IMG/VR virus record: IMGVR_UViG_3300023184_000159
Coordinates: 1-55,903 of that record
Length of the DNA: 55,903 bases
Reading direction: 5' to 3' (one strand)
DNA from: a virus
The translations under genes were made by a program, and so were the position numbers. Position 1 is the stretch's first letter, and each line of letters opens with the position of its first letter. This document shows, one piece after another, positions 28,301 through 34,870 of the stretch. The notes under the pieces were generated by a model, which was given only the letters and a program-made list of their open reading frames with translations, ran no database searches and was not told where the DNA came from.

Positions 28301-30097
28301 AGTAATTTAATTACAGTAAAAAATGTTAATAGTGCTACAGTCATAAGTTTATTATCAAACATAATTGATGTTCATGGAGCATATGTTTTAGTCAATGGAA
28401 TACCAGTAGAAGAAATAACTCAGGAAGAAGCTGATGCAAATACTTATGGATATGTAATAGGTCCTTATAGTGATGTTAATAACAGGGCAAGCGTAACAGT
28501 TTATAATTTACCTGGATCAGCAACATATACTGTTCAAGCATGGTTCTTACAATCAAAGTATACAAACTTCAATAGAGTAAATGAAGAGATAATTACTGCA
28601 GGAACTAATCAAACAATTTTTGAACTTGCATATATTCCAGGCAATATTGAGCCAGTAAGTGCAGAAGTAATTGTTGAGATAGTTAGTAGTACAACTGGAA
28701 GAAAAAGATTGTTACCACCTTGGGTAAGTTATTATCAAGTTATCAATGGTCAATTAACATTTGCTGTGGATAATAAACATAACAGATCTCCAAGCACATA
28801 TTCACCTAATACAGTATCAGTCTATGCAAATGGTGTTAAATTACGTCCCGGTTTTGATTATACATTAGATGTGATAAACAATACCGTTACCATTGTTCAA
28901 GGACTATTAAACAACGGAGATGCTGTCGCGGTTGTTGGACTTATAGATTATGAGTATAATATAGATGGAAATCTATTAACATTAACAACTCCTGTATCTG
29001 ATGTTGATATAAAAATTACATCTTTCACAGATCACGATAATATGTTAATTAAAACTGAAAGATTTGACGGTTCATTAACTCGTCGTTTTACATTATCTTT
29101 CCCTCCATTATCAGATGATTACGTTTGGGTTTATGTTAACGGGGTTGCATTAACCGCTAGAAATGAATTTAATATATTAGATGATTCACGTACTATCGAA
29201 GTAAGTGATTTAATATCAGTTACTACAGCATCATCAATCACTATTACTACTATTAATCCTCCAGCTTTTGGTAATTATATACTCGGTTATAGAGTATTCA
29301 ATGATATGTTTAATAGAAGTCATTTTAAACGATTGTCAGCATTTCATAGTACAACATTATTAAAACCGTTAAAACACACAGATAGTGAAATTTATTTAAC
29401 AGACGGCAATGGAATAATTCCTCCTAATCCATTAATTAATAAACCGGGTATTGTTATAATCGATGGTGAACGTATTGAATTCAGTGATAAAGACGGCAAT
29501 GTATTAAGACAATTACGAAGAAGTACACTAGGAACAGGCCCTGCAACTTTTTCAAATATTGGAACCCAAGTTTTTGATCAAAGTGCTCAGCAAACAATAC
29601 CTTATACTGAAACAACATTAATACAAACAACATCTACTACTGCTACTATATATATTATTAATACTTTAACTACAACTGCAACAGGTGCTGGAATTGTGTT
29701 AAATCCATACATAGATGCAGTTAATCAAGTTACTGTATATTATGGTGGCCGTCAATTACGTAAAACATCTTTATCAGTTGCTCTTAATAAATTCTCTAAT
29801 CCAACAATTAAAATATTTGATCCAGAATTTACTATAAACACAGCTACCAACACATTAAGGTTAAATATTTCTGACTCTAATGGAATAGACACAGATATTA
29901 CTATTGTACAAAGAAAAGGATATGTATGGACTGGAACTGAATCATTATTGACCAGCAGTGTTATACAAGCACAATTCTTACGCAAGAGAAAATCAATATT
30001 ACCTGATACATATTATTATGGTGAGGATCCAGTACTCATAGATAATAATAATGAAATTATTACTGATAACAATAACACCCCTTTAGAAGGATATTAA
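16334..30097 (+). CDS. 7: Giant gp7-like baseplate wedge/virion protein (4587 aa)
   Basis: The start (KKSVNFLPDYLKSDKN, later YIDWDKLVNYSQYYW) matches the N-terminus of the very large virion proteins that follow gp6 in cyanomyoviruses, the position of T4 gp7 (1032 residues). At 4587 residues it takes a quarter of the window. The N-terminal ~1900 residues are mixed beta domains. Seven FG-GAP-type repeats lie at about 1971-2550, broken after the third by an insertion with a duplicated LYPSE/YWM/GL unit. Two blocks of GxGY/PTVTISGGG repeats lie at about 2957-3017 and 3319-3396, then further beta domains, and an Asn/Asp-rich end. It probably forms the peripheral baseplate and may contact the host surface. 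A gp7 role is inferred from order and N-terminus only. Confidence 0.75.
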   Translation: MATNKKSVNFLPDYLKSDKNSKFLAGTIDPLIQSPELERIDGFVGSIITPNFNPITDSYIKEDSELRSNYSLEPALVFRDKSSNITDVVAFDDIINEIGIQGGKVDNLDRLFRSKFYSYDPYIDWDKLVNYSQYYWLSTGPDSILIDGDININDSIIGNSSYVMPNGYALSNGMKLKFSTTVLPELYRDKEFYVEGVGNSIKLIDIKLLDVNELSNIVYNETFDSDKFDTFPFDGDKKLPLIPEYVTINRASLDLNPWTRYNRWFHSEIIRITAEINNQPFLLPLEARALRPIIEFKPNIQLYNFGNKGIGRISVIDTDTTDAFSSVDGTIGYYVDGVLLEEGTTVIFNADVHDNVRGKIYTVEYDTSTKPYILRLIESVTPNLLESIAINYGTSYQGTTWHYSSYVNNNGEIKNLWVKSQEHKKINQSPLFDLFDHDNISYTDKNSNFVGSKIFGYDIGTGTSDNILGFPLKYKNSVGVGSYLFKNYFMTDTIEVITDGVSSIISTGVTYFKLFNTLTLTNVWSLLTDYQIPIIETQTILTATNTASILSITSTSDISVIASINSVLTTATLSTSTLTLTFNKTLNVNDVLLLKITSDQIPNSNGHYDTPISLTNNPLNGNISTFTLSELSDHLYTMISRINTFSGSFPGLSNLRDVNDYSKYGTRLIINANPIVFAQIFLGKKNHNVVDAIRHVGDQYNQFKMNLLTAMDLVDSQLSPADALDKILIDINSNKELHSSYYRSDMLGYGSNKIKRTYTVSNPNNTHYPIGLDFDLTTLSFKSVLIYVNDIQLVNGIDYSFLIDEVIISKLLSVGDIIEIYYYPDTIGSFVPSTPSKLGLYPAYPPSIYNDDSYLSSNVVVIRGHDGSIMQSYGDYRDDIVLEYEKRIFNNIKVKYDPTIFDINSTIPGVFSKNSYLLSDVNDILIKDFTKWAGVYNIDTTINNIYDAGNPFTWNYTTGINTVTNTAVPGYWRGIYKQFYDTDKPDTNPWEMLGYISKPNWWDTYYSWIDTIKRSALILAITNGYTDEPPSTVVNSKYARPQFSSIIPVNSLGELLAPSEFLVNDVGYYNKISDWKFGDHGPAETAWRRSSYWPFALNAAAALLYPCTYTTSMYDTSRISSNNNTGQLTYLEDDLYLNPKKLLVEGYNNAQTAGFGVYVVEKGIQRNLNYLDILKQDLNYINFNLFHKMGGFASKDKLQVVIDSIDPLSQSPGAILPPENYNLLLNISNPIKSSSISGVIIQKLNNKFIIKGYDALNPYFNIVSPIKLNSSGALTIGGKSEKFTEWSGAITSTGLGAVDITDPTNVTSRYYKQGQIVRYNNRYYRVKVGHATQSTFDVTLFYPLPELPMVGGATVQLSSKFNNTVIQIPYGSQYSTVQEIYDILIGYGAYLENQGFIFDEFNTELDEVMDWKYTGKEFLYWTTQNWADGNLITLSPFADYLKYSYKDSIVDNVSTGEYEYSLLKADGQSFPINNFRLSREDGFCIINTIDTSEGIFFATLNSVQKEHGMFIDNTTIFNDTIYDIETGYKQRRIKITGFRTAGWNGDLLSPGFVYDNVKIIDWVEYGSYLPGTVVIYNGTYYQSNVKILNDKTFDFTKWNKLNGKPESNLLPNFDYKINQFEDFYSLDIDNFDVAQQKLAQHLTGYTPRQYLNSIITDPISQYKFYQGFIREKGTKNAIDKLSKVGKFTRQGDISFEEEWAFRVGEYGGFSTYNEIEFTLQEESELENPYLVKFVNSIPLNTTPLTNYKLPSDLLITPNDYVSSLTFNTYPSTFSDTNFELTTAGYVRADDVTITAYNKNSLLDIANNSLIQEGNTVWLGFLENGSWDVYRYTNVSSKIAGVYVSSPGVDITFTTDINHNLSIGDIVSVVRFNEQVDGIHIITDIPRLDQFTVSSILTTISNSDLLSNGMLFKFEKARYNDVQDFINSNNASKLNSGEKIWIDKGTNDKWQVYEKIENYDIGYINTASITTFDQQFGYSIYSQENNKILLMAAIGQYSSTRYGNVSVYFKIKNALSKRFEFTLNSNNLGYCNNQLSNEFGYSLSHDTNKGLFFVGAPAASNVKPQSLTSGSVVIADSNSTPKTYINEGLVKISSYDNAISGEKTEKVLVNPYGTVGSIASHARFGHSIYTNNVDVNTNTTLLVGAPGDSVNTYTGKVYAYSVSRTNYYKATKAQVIYAYASNTLAELYPSEDTLLYWMVTGLETFNQKIISDRIANPSLAETIDMARAADAVGIAETRGNVVAAFQNQTNPAAPLYPSELKIRYWMINGLGPDNSTFIAVNNQERNSIAGYGGDIDAERKLATTTSTVSVIIHSSGLNLYSPNILNTGSQFGDKIVGNITGSLVAITAPYHYSTITNTTGMVQLFDMTKRIPYIDNSVIVSPFGTNDVFGDDIAMSSNGTYMIVSSINASNSNKSFGKVAVYKFKGTTATVHQIINNPLPRSGMKFGVSISISNDNNILTISALGTNNTETLTFDKTSKNGETVFDGGVTNFISNISNSGVVYVYSNLNDYFILAEKLSDPAAIAGNGFGYSVLATNNDIFVGSPSITTISRLFEFYKTDESVNGLKLLREQQDLVDVSGINRIALIDSFKEELVEYLDVVDPLKGKIAGIAEQELKYKAAFDPAIYSIGTDLSTVDTELSWIDDHIGELWWDLSTVKYQWYEQGDEIFRKNNWGKLFPGSTIDIYEWVKSDLLPSEWAAQADTNEGLTKGISGQPKYPDNSVVSVKQLFNNVTGSFENLYFFWVKNKVTVPNVKNRRISSYQVASIISDPVANGLKFIEILSADSLAFANVQPILVGNRINANIATNLNKNEIPKHTEWMLIAEGNNNQMPAPLLEKKLIDSLLGHDAFGSVVPSNLLTYRNRYGIGIRPQQTLFKDRIEALRNQITFVNSILINERITGNYNFNNLNSYDPQPDELSREYDIVVGDFNEINNIITLQFEQASVTCTINNGKIISVEVSASGYGYKFPPLVTIISDSGKDAIVLTEIDNKGQVINATISNAGTGYVDVPSLIVRPHTVLVTHDSRYNNRWTSHQYNYNSRNTTRDPWIMFKNQKYDTRSYWNKVDWVGKNYNSFKDYKYVIEGTYGLSTLENIKVGDYVKVNNVGDGRYIILEKLDDSVIGNFSPQYNVVYSQNGTIQISESLWKFSNKHVAYDDATLEETLYDQIPDIELYRILLALKDDIFVGNLKVYWNKFFFAAVKYALTEQKLLDWAFKTSFISVKNTIGELDQRPVYKLDNEKYFEEYVKEVKPYHTNIRNYISKYTSFEENSTLSFSDFDSPSYYNTVTDKFEVVTLANTTLTNQQPWKSWADNYTYCVGLIFIANNGVGYTQIPTVTISGGGTTVTSIATAQAYLRNGKIYQILVTNPGAGYTKNPVINISGGGPNVTVNATASASLLNLTTRKNIIGLRFDRVSAYPEIGNINVNDTFICSGKQDKFTLSILADRSKLDIFPTLDGKLILSNDYTIQYYRDENKELYSRFVFLNYIPIKDQIFKISYKKSIDLYTAADRITKFNTSTDAMSSFMSGVEYPNNIIQGLPFEYSASWDNVQNNAKYDVSAWSDIVGYYASAKLIRNVQIGTSTLYLSTTTDIYLGQVINILNSTTNRIRPDTVVVDINTTASTITISQPYYIIKTVKSTATSIGSNIVMTTSKPFNGDIVLGDTVTIAGIDYSQFNGQYTISSILDNDKFIVNAKAVLPTTATIRTFDNANVTVSTIPVAINTASVLLSYSKDTYSKSLENTIVVNLMIPVNEIARIKIFKDNEAVEMPTGIPITGPYPNSEYYYLTVDPITKNQIANFYQMGHTTYKLEFYVYGNTKIEFWKTDINQGNLDSTLSGGSWAWNNSIGGQGVTFTSTSVISGNTPIIIDGDQFVNERSSYSPEECVNGHVLDSLGVNVYTKAETSYPTVLSGSFPVTAGVYTSATLSVPATQYAGMIVHFNGKMFDRVDIVDYVSSSTQYYMIGNTIYIRPQTVSGRIGYTMITIGGDYSVLDSNLITVKNVNSATVISLLSNIIDVHGAYVLVNGIPVEEITQEEADANTYGYVIGPYSDVNNRASVTVYNLPGSATYTVQAWFLQSKYTNFNRVNEEIITAGTNQTIFELAYIPGNIEPVSAEVIVEIVSSTTGRKRLLPPWVSYYQVINGQLTFAVDNKHNRSPSTYSPNTVSVYANGVKLRPGFDYTLDVINNTVTIVQGLLNNGDAVAVVGLIDYEYNIDGNLLTLTTPVSDVDIKITSFTDHDNMLIKTERFDGSLTRRFTLSFPPLSDDYVWVYVNGVALTARNEFNILDDSRTIEVSDLISVTTASSITITTINPPAFGNYILGYRVFNDMFNRSHFKRLSAFHSTTLLKPLKHTDSEIYLTDGNGIIPPNPLINKPGIVIIDGERIEFSDKDGNVLRQLRRSTLGTGPATFSNIGTQVFDQSAQQTIPYTETTLIQTTSTTATIYIINTLTTTATGAGIVLNPYIDAVNQVTVYYGGRQLRKTSLSVALNKFSNPTIKIFDPEFTINTATNTLRLNISDSNGIDTDITIVQRKGYVWTGTESLLTSSVIQAQFLRKRKSILPDTYYYGEDPVLIDNNNEIITDNNNTPLEGY
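22243..23984 (+). repeat. Seven FG-GAP-type repeats (integrin-like beta-propeller) in the gp7-like protein
   Basis: Repeats of the form FG-(D/Y)-S/I followed by a hydrophobic strand and a GAP-like turn begin near residues 1971, 2036, 2121, 2328, 2386, 2443 and 2526. Examples are FGYSLSHDTNKGLFFVGAP, FGHSIYTN with LLVGAPGDS, FGDDIAMSSNGTYMIVSS and FGYSVLATNNDIFVGSPS. Seven is the number of blades in integrin-alpha propellers. Blades are 58-85 residues apart apart from one ~207-residue gap, which holds an insertion. Confidence 0.7.
25201..26520 (+). repeat. Two blocks of GxGY / PTVTISGGG beta repeats in the gp7-like protein
   Basis: The first block covers about residues 2957-3017 (SGYGYKFPPLVTI, then NAGTGYVDVPSLIV). 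The second covers about 3319-3396 (GVGYTQIPTVTISGGG, then GAGYTKNPVINISGGG). Each block has two copies about 40-45 residues apart with a G-(K/Q)-(I/V) strand between. This short repeat recurs in marine phage virion proteins. I take it as a structural spacer; a carbohydrate-binding role is possible but unsupported. Confidence 0.6.
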
Positions 30098-30098
30098 A

Positions 30099-31382
30099 AT
30101 GACAAAAATTACACAAGCCCCCTTTATTACAGCAGGACCTGGTACTGGGTTTGTTGTAACGGATTCTTTAGCAGTATCAAGAGTACGTTATACAGATTTA
30201 TTAACAGCATTATCAACTGATCTTCAAGGAGTACAAGGTGTACAGGGCAGTAATACAGGTGTTCAAGGGGTAATTGGTGTACAAGGAATACAGGGATTTA
30301 GAGGAACACAAGGAACAACTGGTCGAGCAATTCAAGGCAGTCAGGGAATATCTGGAAGTGCTGTTGCACAAGGTGCTCAAGGTCGTCAAGGTACACAGGC
30401 AAGTCAAGGTGCTCAGGGACAAGCTATTCAAGGTGCTCAAGGCCTTGCTATTCAGGGTAGAGATGGATCCGCCGTTGCACAAGGTACTAATGGTGCTCAA
30501 GGAGTAACAGGCCCTGCAACTATATCTGAAGATACGCAAATTATATATAACGACGGTGGTACAGTTAGAGGTGATGCGGCATTTACCTGGAATAAAATTT
30601 CTAAAACCATAACTGTAGGACAAAGTAGTACCGCCGGCACCACGTTAATTAAAGGATATTATAGTAATGGTACATTAACTGTATTTGGTACTGAATATTC
30701 AAGTGGAGGTCCTATGTTAGGATATGCAGTAACTCCAAGTACCGGTGCAACCGATGCTTTTTTAAGTGCAACTAACAGTGGCCCTTTATCACGTGGTGCA
30801 TATATAATTGCTGGGATGACACATAAATGGTATAGCACATCCAGTCAAACCGTTGTGTCTGGAAATGCAGTTATCTTAAAAAACATGATGTCTCTTGATA
30901 ACACCGGGTTAACCATTAATGGAAATTTAACTCTTAATGGTGGTACATTTGCAAATGCAATACCTAGTGGTGGCATTATTATGTGGTCAGGCGGTGCTGT
31001 TCCAAGTGGGTGGTATCTGTGTAATGGTTCAAATGGAACTCCTGATTTACGCGATCGATTTATTATTGGAGCAGGGACGACCTATACAGGCGGAGATACA
31101 GGTGGCACTAAAGATGCTATAGTTGTTAGTCACACACACGGTACTACTGAATCTACACACAGACATTTAACCGGCGTCGGCGGCGAAGGTGGATTGAACA
31201 ATGCATATGGAGACAATGGTAGTCAGGCAACCGGGTGGCGAATCGATAACACAGGCGGGACTGGTCTGGATTCTTATACAAACGCAGTTACAACAGGAGT
31301 TACCATTAACTCGGCAGGCGAATCGGGCACCAACAAGAATTTGCCACCATATTATGCCCTAGCATTTATTATGAAAACATAA
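30099..31382 (+). CDS. Collagen-like tail fibre with C-terminal collar domain
   Basis: The 427-residue protein has a short N-terminal attachment domain (about 1-42), a collagen-like Gly-X-Gln tract (43-139), a beta-rich shaft, and a C-terminal phage tail-collar domain (about 290-427). The collar has IIMWSGGAVPSGWYLCNG, PDLRDRFIIGAG, His-rich SHTHGTTESTHRH and NLPPYYALAFIMKT. This collar family is found in T4 gp12-type short fibres, where paired histidines can bind metal along the trimer axis. The likely role is a trimeric short tail fibre or receptor-binding protein. A good ribosome site (AAGGA) lies at the end of the giant gene. It resembles fibre genes of cyanomyoviruses. Confidence 0.82.
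   Translation: MTKITQAPFITAGPGTGFVVTDSLAVSRVRYTDLLTALSTDLQGVQGVQGSNTGVQGVIGVQGIQGFRGTQGTTGRAIQGSQGISGSAVAQGAQGRQGTQASQGAQGQAIQGAQGLAIQGRDGSAVAQGTNGAQGVTGPATISEDTQIIYNDGGTVRGDAAFTWNKISKTITVGQSSTAGTTLIKGYYSNGTLTVFGTEYSSGGPMLGYAVTPSTGATDAFLSATNSGPLSRGAYIIAGMTHKWYSTSSQTVVSGNAVILKNMMSLDNTGLTINGNLTLNGGTFANAIPSGGIIMWSGGAVPSGWYLCNGSNGTPDLRDRFIIGAGTTYTGGDTGGTKDAIVVSHTHGTTESTHRHLTGVGGEGGLNNAYGDNGSQATGWRIDNTGGTGLDSYTNAVTTGVTINSAGESGTNKNLPPYYALAFIMKT
30225..30515 (+). repeat. Collagen-like Gly-X-Gln repeat tract
   Basis: About 97 residues of mostly G-X-Y triplets, with Gln in the third position in most of them (GVQGVQG, GAQGRQGTQ, GAQGLAIQG), broken by short RAI and SAV interruptions. Proline is almost absent, so triple-helix stability without hydroxyproline would rest on Gln and charged residues. 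At DNA level the tract is a degenerate GGT-GTA-CAA repeat. Confidence 0.8.
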
Positions 31383-31414
31383 TATTTAAATAAGAAATAC
31401 AACGAGAATATGGA

Positions 31415-31422
31415 TATAAATA
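31415..31422 (+). promoter_or_regulatory. T4-type late promoter TATAAATA
   Basis: An exact TATAAATA followed by CACTATC, very close to the T4 late consensus TATAAATACTATT. It is in the 61-base gap before the gene at 31444, points along the plus strand, and is 21 bases from the ATG. There is no Shine-Dalgarno sequence in the short leader it would make. Confidence 0.65.
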
Positions 31423-31443
31423 CACTATCAACTTATATAAATT

Positions 31444-32088
31444 ATGACAATTCCAACAAATAATCAACCCACTGCTCCACAGTCAAAACCCAACGAATCG
31501 GGTGCTGTAAGCATTCAAGGTCATATTAAAATCTTTGATCCTGTTACCAAAGAAGTACTTATTGATAAAAGAAATGCTATTCATTATGAGAATTTCTCTA
31601 TTGCATTAGCACAAAGTTTATCAAATAATGAAGGACCAATTGGAGAAATGGTGTTTGGCAATGGCGGATCTCGAGTAGACCCAACCGGAATTATTACCTA
31701 TTTAACACCAAACAATGTAGGCGGTAATGCTGCATTATATAATCAAACATATTATAAAACTGTTGATGCAAAACGTCCTTATTCGTTGGATCCTGCAAGA
31801 AACTTCATGGAAACCAGACATATTATAGGAACAGCATATTCAGATGTTCTTGTAAGTTGTTTATTAGACTTTGGTGAACCAAATGATCAATCTGCATTTG
31901 ATACAGGTACATCTAGCACCACTGATTATATATTTGATGAATTAGGTTTAAAATCTTATGCTGTTGCAGGACCCAACGAAGGCATGTTGTTAACTCATGT
32001 AATATTCCACCCTGTACAAAAATCTTTAAACAGGATGATTCAGGTTGACTATACTATAAGAATTCAAAGTATAAGTAGTGGAATTTAA
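31444..32088 (+). CDS. Conserved virion/baseplate structural protein
   Basis: This 214-residue protein resembles a conserved structural protein of marine T4-like phages found beside the baseplate and fibre genes. A Pro/Gln-rich N-terminus is followed by beta strands (VSIQGHIKIFDPVTKEVLID), a helix around YENFSIALAQSLS, and a loop GEMVFGNGGSRVDPTG. I have no confident T4 counterpart; gp8 or gp9 is possible by position only. An exact TATAAATA late promoter precedes it, so it heads its own late transcript including the three fibre paralogues that follow. It lacks a recognisable ribosome site. Confidence 0.6.
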   Translation: MTIPTNNQPTAPQSKPNESGAVSIQGHIKIFDPVTKEVLIDKRNAIHYENFSIALAQSLSNNEGPIGEMVFGNGGSRVDPTGIITYLTPNNVGGNAALYNQTYYKTVDAKRPYSLDPARNFMETRHIIGTAYSDVLVSCLLDFGEPNDQSAFDTGTSSTTDYIFDELGLKSYAVAGPNEGMLLTHVIFHPVQKSLNRMIQVDYTIRIQSISSGI

Positions 32089-32090
32089 TC

Positions 32091-33827
32091 ATGGCATATA
32101 CATTATCTTTTTCAGATCCAAACACCACAACAACAATTACGGTGCTTTCAAAAACTGAAGGTACAGGTATTAATATTGATTCCACAAGTTTAACACTAGT
32201 AGGTTCTGGATATCAAAACTATGGTCTCCCTGTAGCACAAAACTTTTTAAAATTATTAGAAAATTTTGCCAGCCCTTCAGAACCTATACATGCAATCAAG
32301 GGACAACTTTGGTATGACACAAGTAATGTATCAAAACCAATATTAAGAATTAACAACGGTACAGGTACATCTGGAAGATGGCCATCTGCGAATGGTATAT
32401 ATCAACAAATAGTTGATCCTACCATTCGTTATACTAGTATAGCCGATGGTGATATTTGGGTAGACACAGCAAATAATCAATTAAAAATTAGATATAGCAA
32501 TCAATGGACAATAGTAGGACCAAATGTACTAAATGGAGAAAATAAAACTGGAAACGAAACAATACTTATTCAGGCCACAGATGGAAATAGCTATCCAATT
32601 GTAAAAAATTGGGTAAACGGTTATGTGGTTGAAATTGTTTCTTATAATGCATTTACTCCAAGAACAGTTATAGATGGATTTTCTACAATAAAAATTGGTA
32701 CTAATATTACAACTAAAGTTTTAGCAAAATATAATGGATTGGCAGAAAAAGCATCGGCACTTGAATCAGAGTATGGTGCTGTGGTTACTTCTTCTGATTT
32801 ATTAAAAAATAGAGCAACATCACAAATACATACTGGAACTTTTTATATAGAATCTTCTAATGGATTATATATACGCCCAACTTCAAACGGCAATTTGCTT
32901 AGATTATATAGCGATACGACAAATAATGGTGTTGTTAATTATGAAGGTTCAATATTAAAAGTAGGAACTCAAAATTCTTATTTAAAATTTAATTCTATAT
33001 ATGCCAACATTGGTATAAACACTAGTACTTCGTCTACAAGTCCTACATTGGATGTTGCAGGCGGAGCAAGATTAACTGGTGCTGTAAGTATTACATCAGC
33101 AGCTTCGGCTGCATTATCAGTAACAGGCGGCGGAACATTTAATGGGTCGTTGTCATCAAAAGGATTAACTGTTACAGGAAATACAACATCAACAGGTAAA
33201 ATAATTGTATCACCTACTATAGATGCAATTGCAATCCAACCAGGAACACACGATTCGTTTGATATTGGATCTACTCTGAAAAAATTTAGATCAATTTACG
33301 TTAGTAATATATATGGAGTAGATTTGTTTGCCGGTAGTATAACTGGTTCAGCATCGTCCTTGACAAATTCTAAAAAGTTTATTATACAAGGCCCTATCAC
33401 TGCCACATCTTCAGTATCATTTAATGGAACAGCAGATGTAACATTAGTAACAACTGTTACACGATCATTAATAAATGATCAAACTACATCAAATACAACA
33501 ACTGCTACTCAAACATTATTAATTTTAAATACGTCTACAACAACATCTAATTTAGAAAAAATATCTAAATCATCTTTTCTATCTGATGTTTATCCTGTAT
33601 TGATTCAACCAGGAATGATTATTCCATTTAGCACATCTACTAGTATACCATCTGGATTCTTAGTGTGTAATGGTCAGTCAACAAGCACATCTCTATATCC
33701 TTTGTTGTATGCTGTTATTGGGACATCATACGGTACTGCTGGTGCTGGAACGTTTAGAGTTCCGAATATGTCAACTACTACTTTAATTTCAGGTAGTACC
33801 TATTTAACATATCTTATAAAAACATAA
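32091..33827 (+). CDS. Fibre-like virion protein with C-terminal collar domain
   Basis: The 578-residue protein has an N-terminal module (about 28-150) shared with the next two genes: a strand ending LVGSGYQNYG, then NFLKLLENFASPSEP, GQLWYDTSN and a second DGDIWVDTANNQLKI. A central shaft is Ser/Thr-rich, with a repeat-like segment (LDVAGGARLTGAVSITSAAS). The end (about 505-578) is a phage collar domain: IIPFSTSTSIPSGFLVCNG, then GTFRVPNMS and a hydrophobic strand. It is probably a trimeric fibre of the baseplate edge. The relation to its two downstream neighbours points to tandem duplication. Confidence 0.72.
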   Translation: MAYTLSFSDPNTTTTITVLSKTEGTGINIDSTSLTLVGSGYQNYGLPVAQNFLKLLENFASPSEPIHAIKGQLWYDTSNVSKPILRINNGTGTSGRWPSANGIYQQIVDPTIRYTSIADGDIWVDTANNQLKIRYSNQWTIVGPNVLNGENKTGNETILIQATDGNSYPIVKNWVNGYVVEIVSYNAFTPRTVIDGFSTIKIGTNITTKVLAKYNGLAEKASALESEYGAVVTSSDLLKNRATSQIHTGTFYIESSNGLYIRPTSNGNLLRLYSDTTNNGVVNYEGSILKVGTQNSYLKFNSIYANIGINTSTSSTSPTLDVAGGARLTGAVSITSAASAALSVTGGGTFNGSLSSKGLTVTGNTTSTGKIIVSPTIDAIAIQPGTHDSFDIGSTLKKFRSIYVSNIYGVDLFAGSITGSASSLTNSKKFIIQGPITATSSVSFNGTADVTLVTTVTRSLINDQTTSNTTTATQTLLILNTSTTTSNLEKISKSSFLSDVYPVLIQPGMIIPFSTSTSIPSGFLVCNGQSTSTSLYPLLYAVIGTSYGTAGAGTFRVPNMSTTTLISGSTYLTYLIKT

Positions 33828-33829
33828 TT

Positions 33830-34858
33830 ATGGCCTACATTATATATAACAACGACGGTTCTGTTCTAGCAAGTATTGCCACTGGAGTAGTTGATAGTGT
33901 ATCTACCAGCTTAGATCTTGTTGGTAAAAATGTTGACAACTATGGACAATATATTAATAACAATTTAGCCAAGTTACTAACAAGTTTTTCCAATCAAAAT
34001 GCACCTCCAAATCCACAACCTGGACAACTATGGTTTAATACTTATACAAAAAAATTAAATGTTTTTGATGGAACTTCTTTTAAACCCACATATGGTGCAA
34101 CAGTAAACGGCACCCCTGCTAGTACAACTAGTACAGGAGATTTATGGTATGATAGTGCTAATAGTCAATTAAAAATATGGAATGGATATAATTATAAATT
34201 AGTCGGCCCAGCTGTATCTGGAATATTAGGAAAATTTGGAATTGAACCTCCTCCAACCACTATAAGAGAAGATGATACCAATGTACCTCAAAAAGTTGGT
34301 TTAATATATTCTTACGGTACTACTATTGGATTAATTACTACAAGTTCATTTAGTATGAAAGGTACAGATTCGGCTACATACCTTGGTGTAGGGTCTGTTA
34401 CATCTATAGTAAATGGTACAACTTTTCTTCGTGATGTAGATGTAAAAGGTGATTTATATATTACGGGTAATTATTATATAGATAACGTTAAACAATTTCC
34501 AAACGGTCAAACACTAACTGCTACATTTGACATTACACCCTACGGTGATCCTAATCCAGCAATATCAGGTGTTGCTACTGCAAAAACAAATATAGAGACA
34601 GGAAATATTGCTATAAAGAATTTCTTACCTTTACTATTTTCTACAGCCACTAACGTAACAAATGATGAGCTTGGTTATCCAATAAATTCAAATGCCAAAG
34701 TAATTTGTTCGTTTAATAACGGAGTATCAATTGATGTATCTGTTAGAAGATTTAAACTAATTGATGACCCATTACATCCAGGAATTAATATATGGAAATG
34801 GTATGATATATATGATACTCCATCTCTTAGTACAGTGACTAACATTGTAAAAATTTAA
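33830..34858 (+). CDS. Fibre-like virion protein, paralogue without collar
   Basis: The 342-residue protein repeats the N-terminal module of its neighbours: DLVGKNVDNYGQYINNNLAK, LLTSFSNQNAP, GQLWFNTYTKKLNVFDG, then GDLWYDSANSQLKIWNG. The C-terminal half is a different beta-rich domain with no collar or His-rich tip. It could be a shaft or adaptor segment that pairs with the collar-bearing fibre. There is no clear ribosome site, and it begins 2 bases after the previous stop, so its translation probably relies on coupling. Confidence 0.65.
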   Translation: MAYIIYNNDGSVLASIATGVVDSVSTSLDLVGKNVDNYGQYINNNLAKLLTSFSNQNAPPNPQPGQLWFNTYTKKLNVFDGTSFKPTYGATVNGTPASTTSTGDLWYDSANSQLKIWNGYNYKLVGPAVSGILGKFGIEPPPTTIREDDTNVPQKVGLIYSYGTTIGLITTSSFSMKGTDSATYLGVGSVTSIVNGTTFLRDVDVKGDLYITGNYYIDNVKQFPNGQTLTATFDITPYGDPNPAISGVATAKTNIETGNIAIKNFLPLLFSTATNVTNDELGYPINSNAKVICSFNNGVSIDVSVRRFKLIDDPLHPGINIWKWYDIYDTPSLSTVTNIVKI

Positions 34859-34870
34859 AGGTTTAATTCA

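Noticed and set aside
30213-30623. A 136-codon open frame on the minus strand opposite the collagen-like tract, Ser/Leu/Cys-rich
   Set aside because: It is the antisense shadow of the Gly-X-Gln repeat; repetitive DNA keeps the other strand open. No ribosome site, and it lies inside a clear fibre gene.
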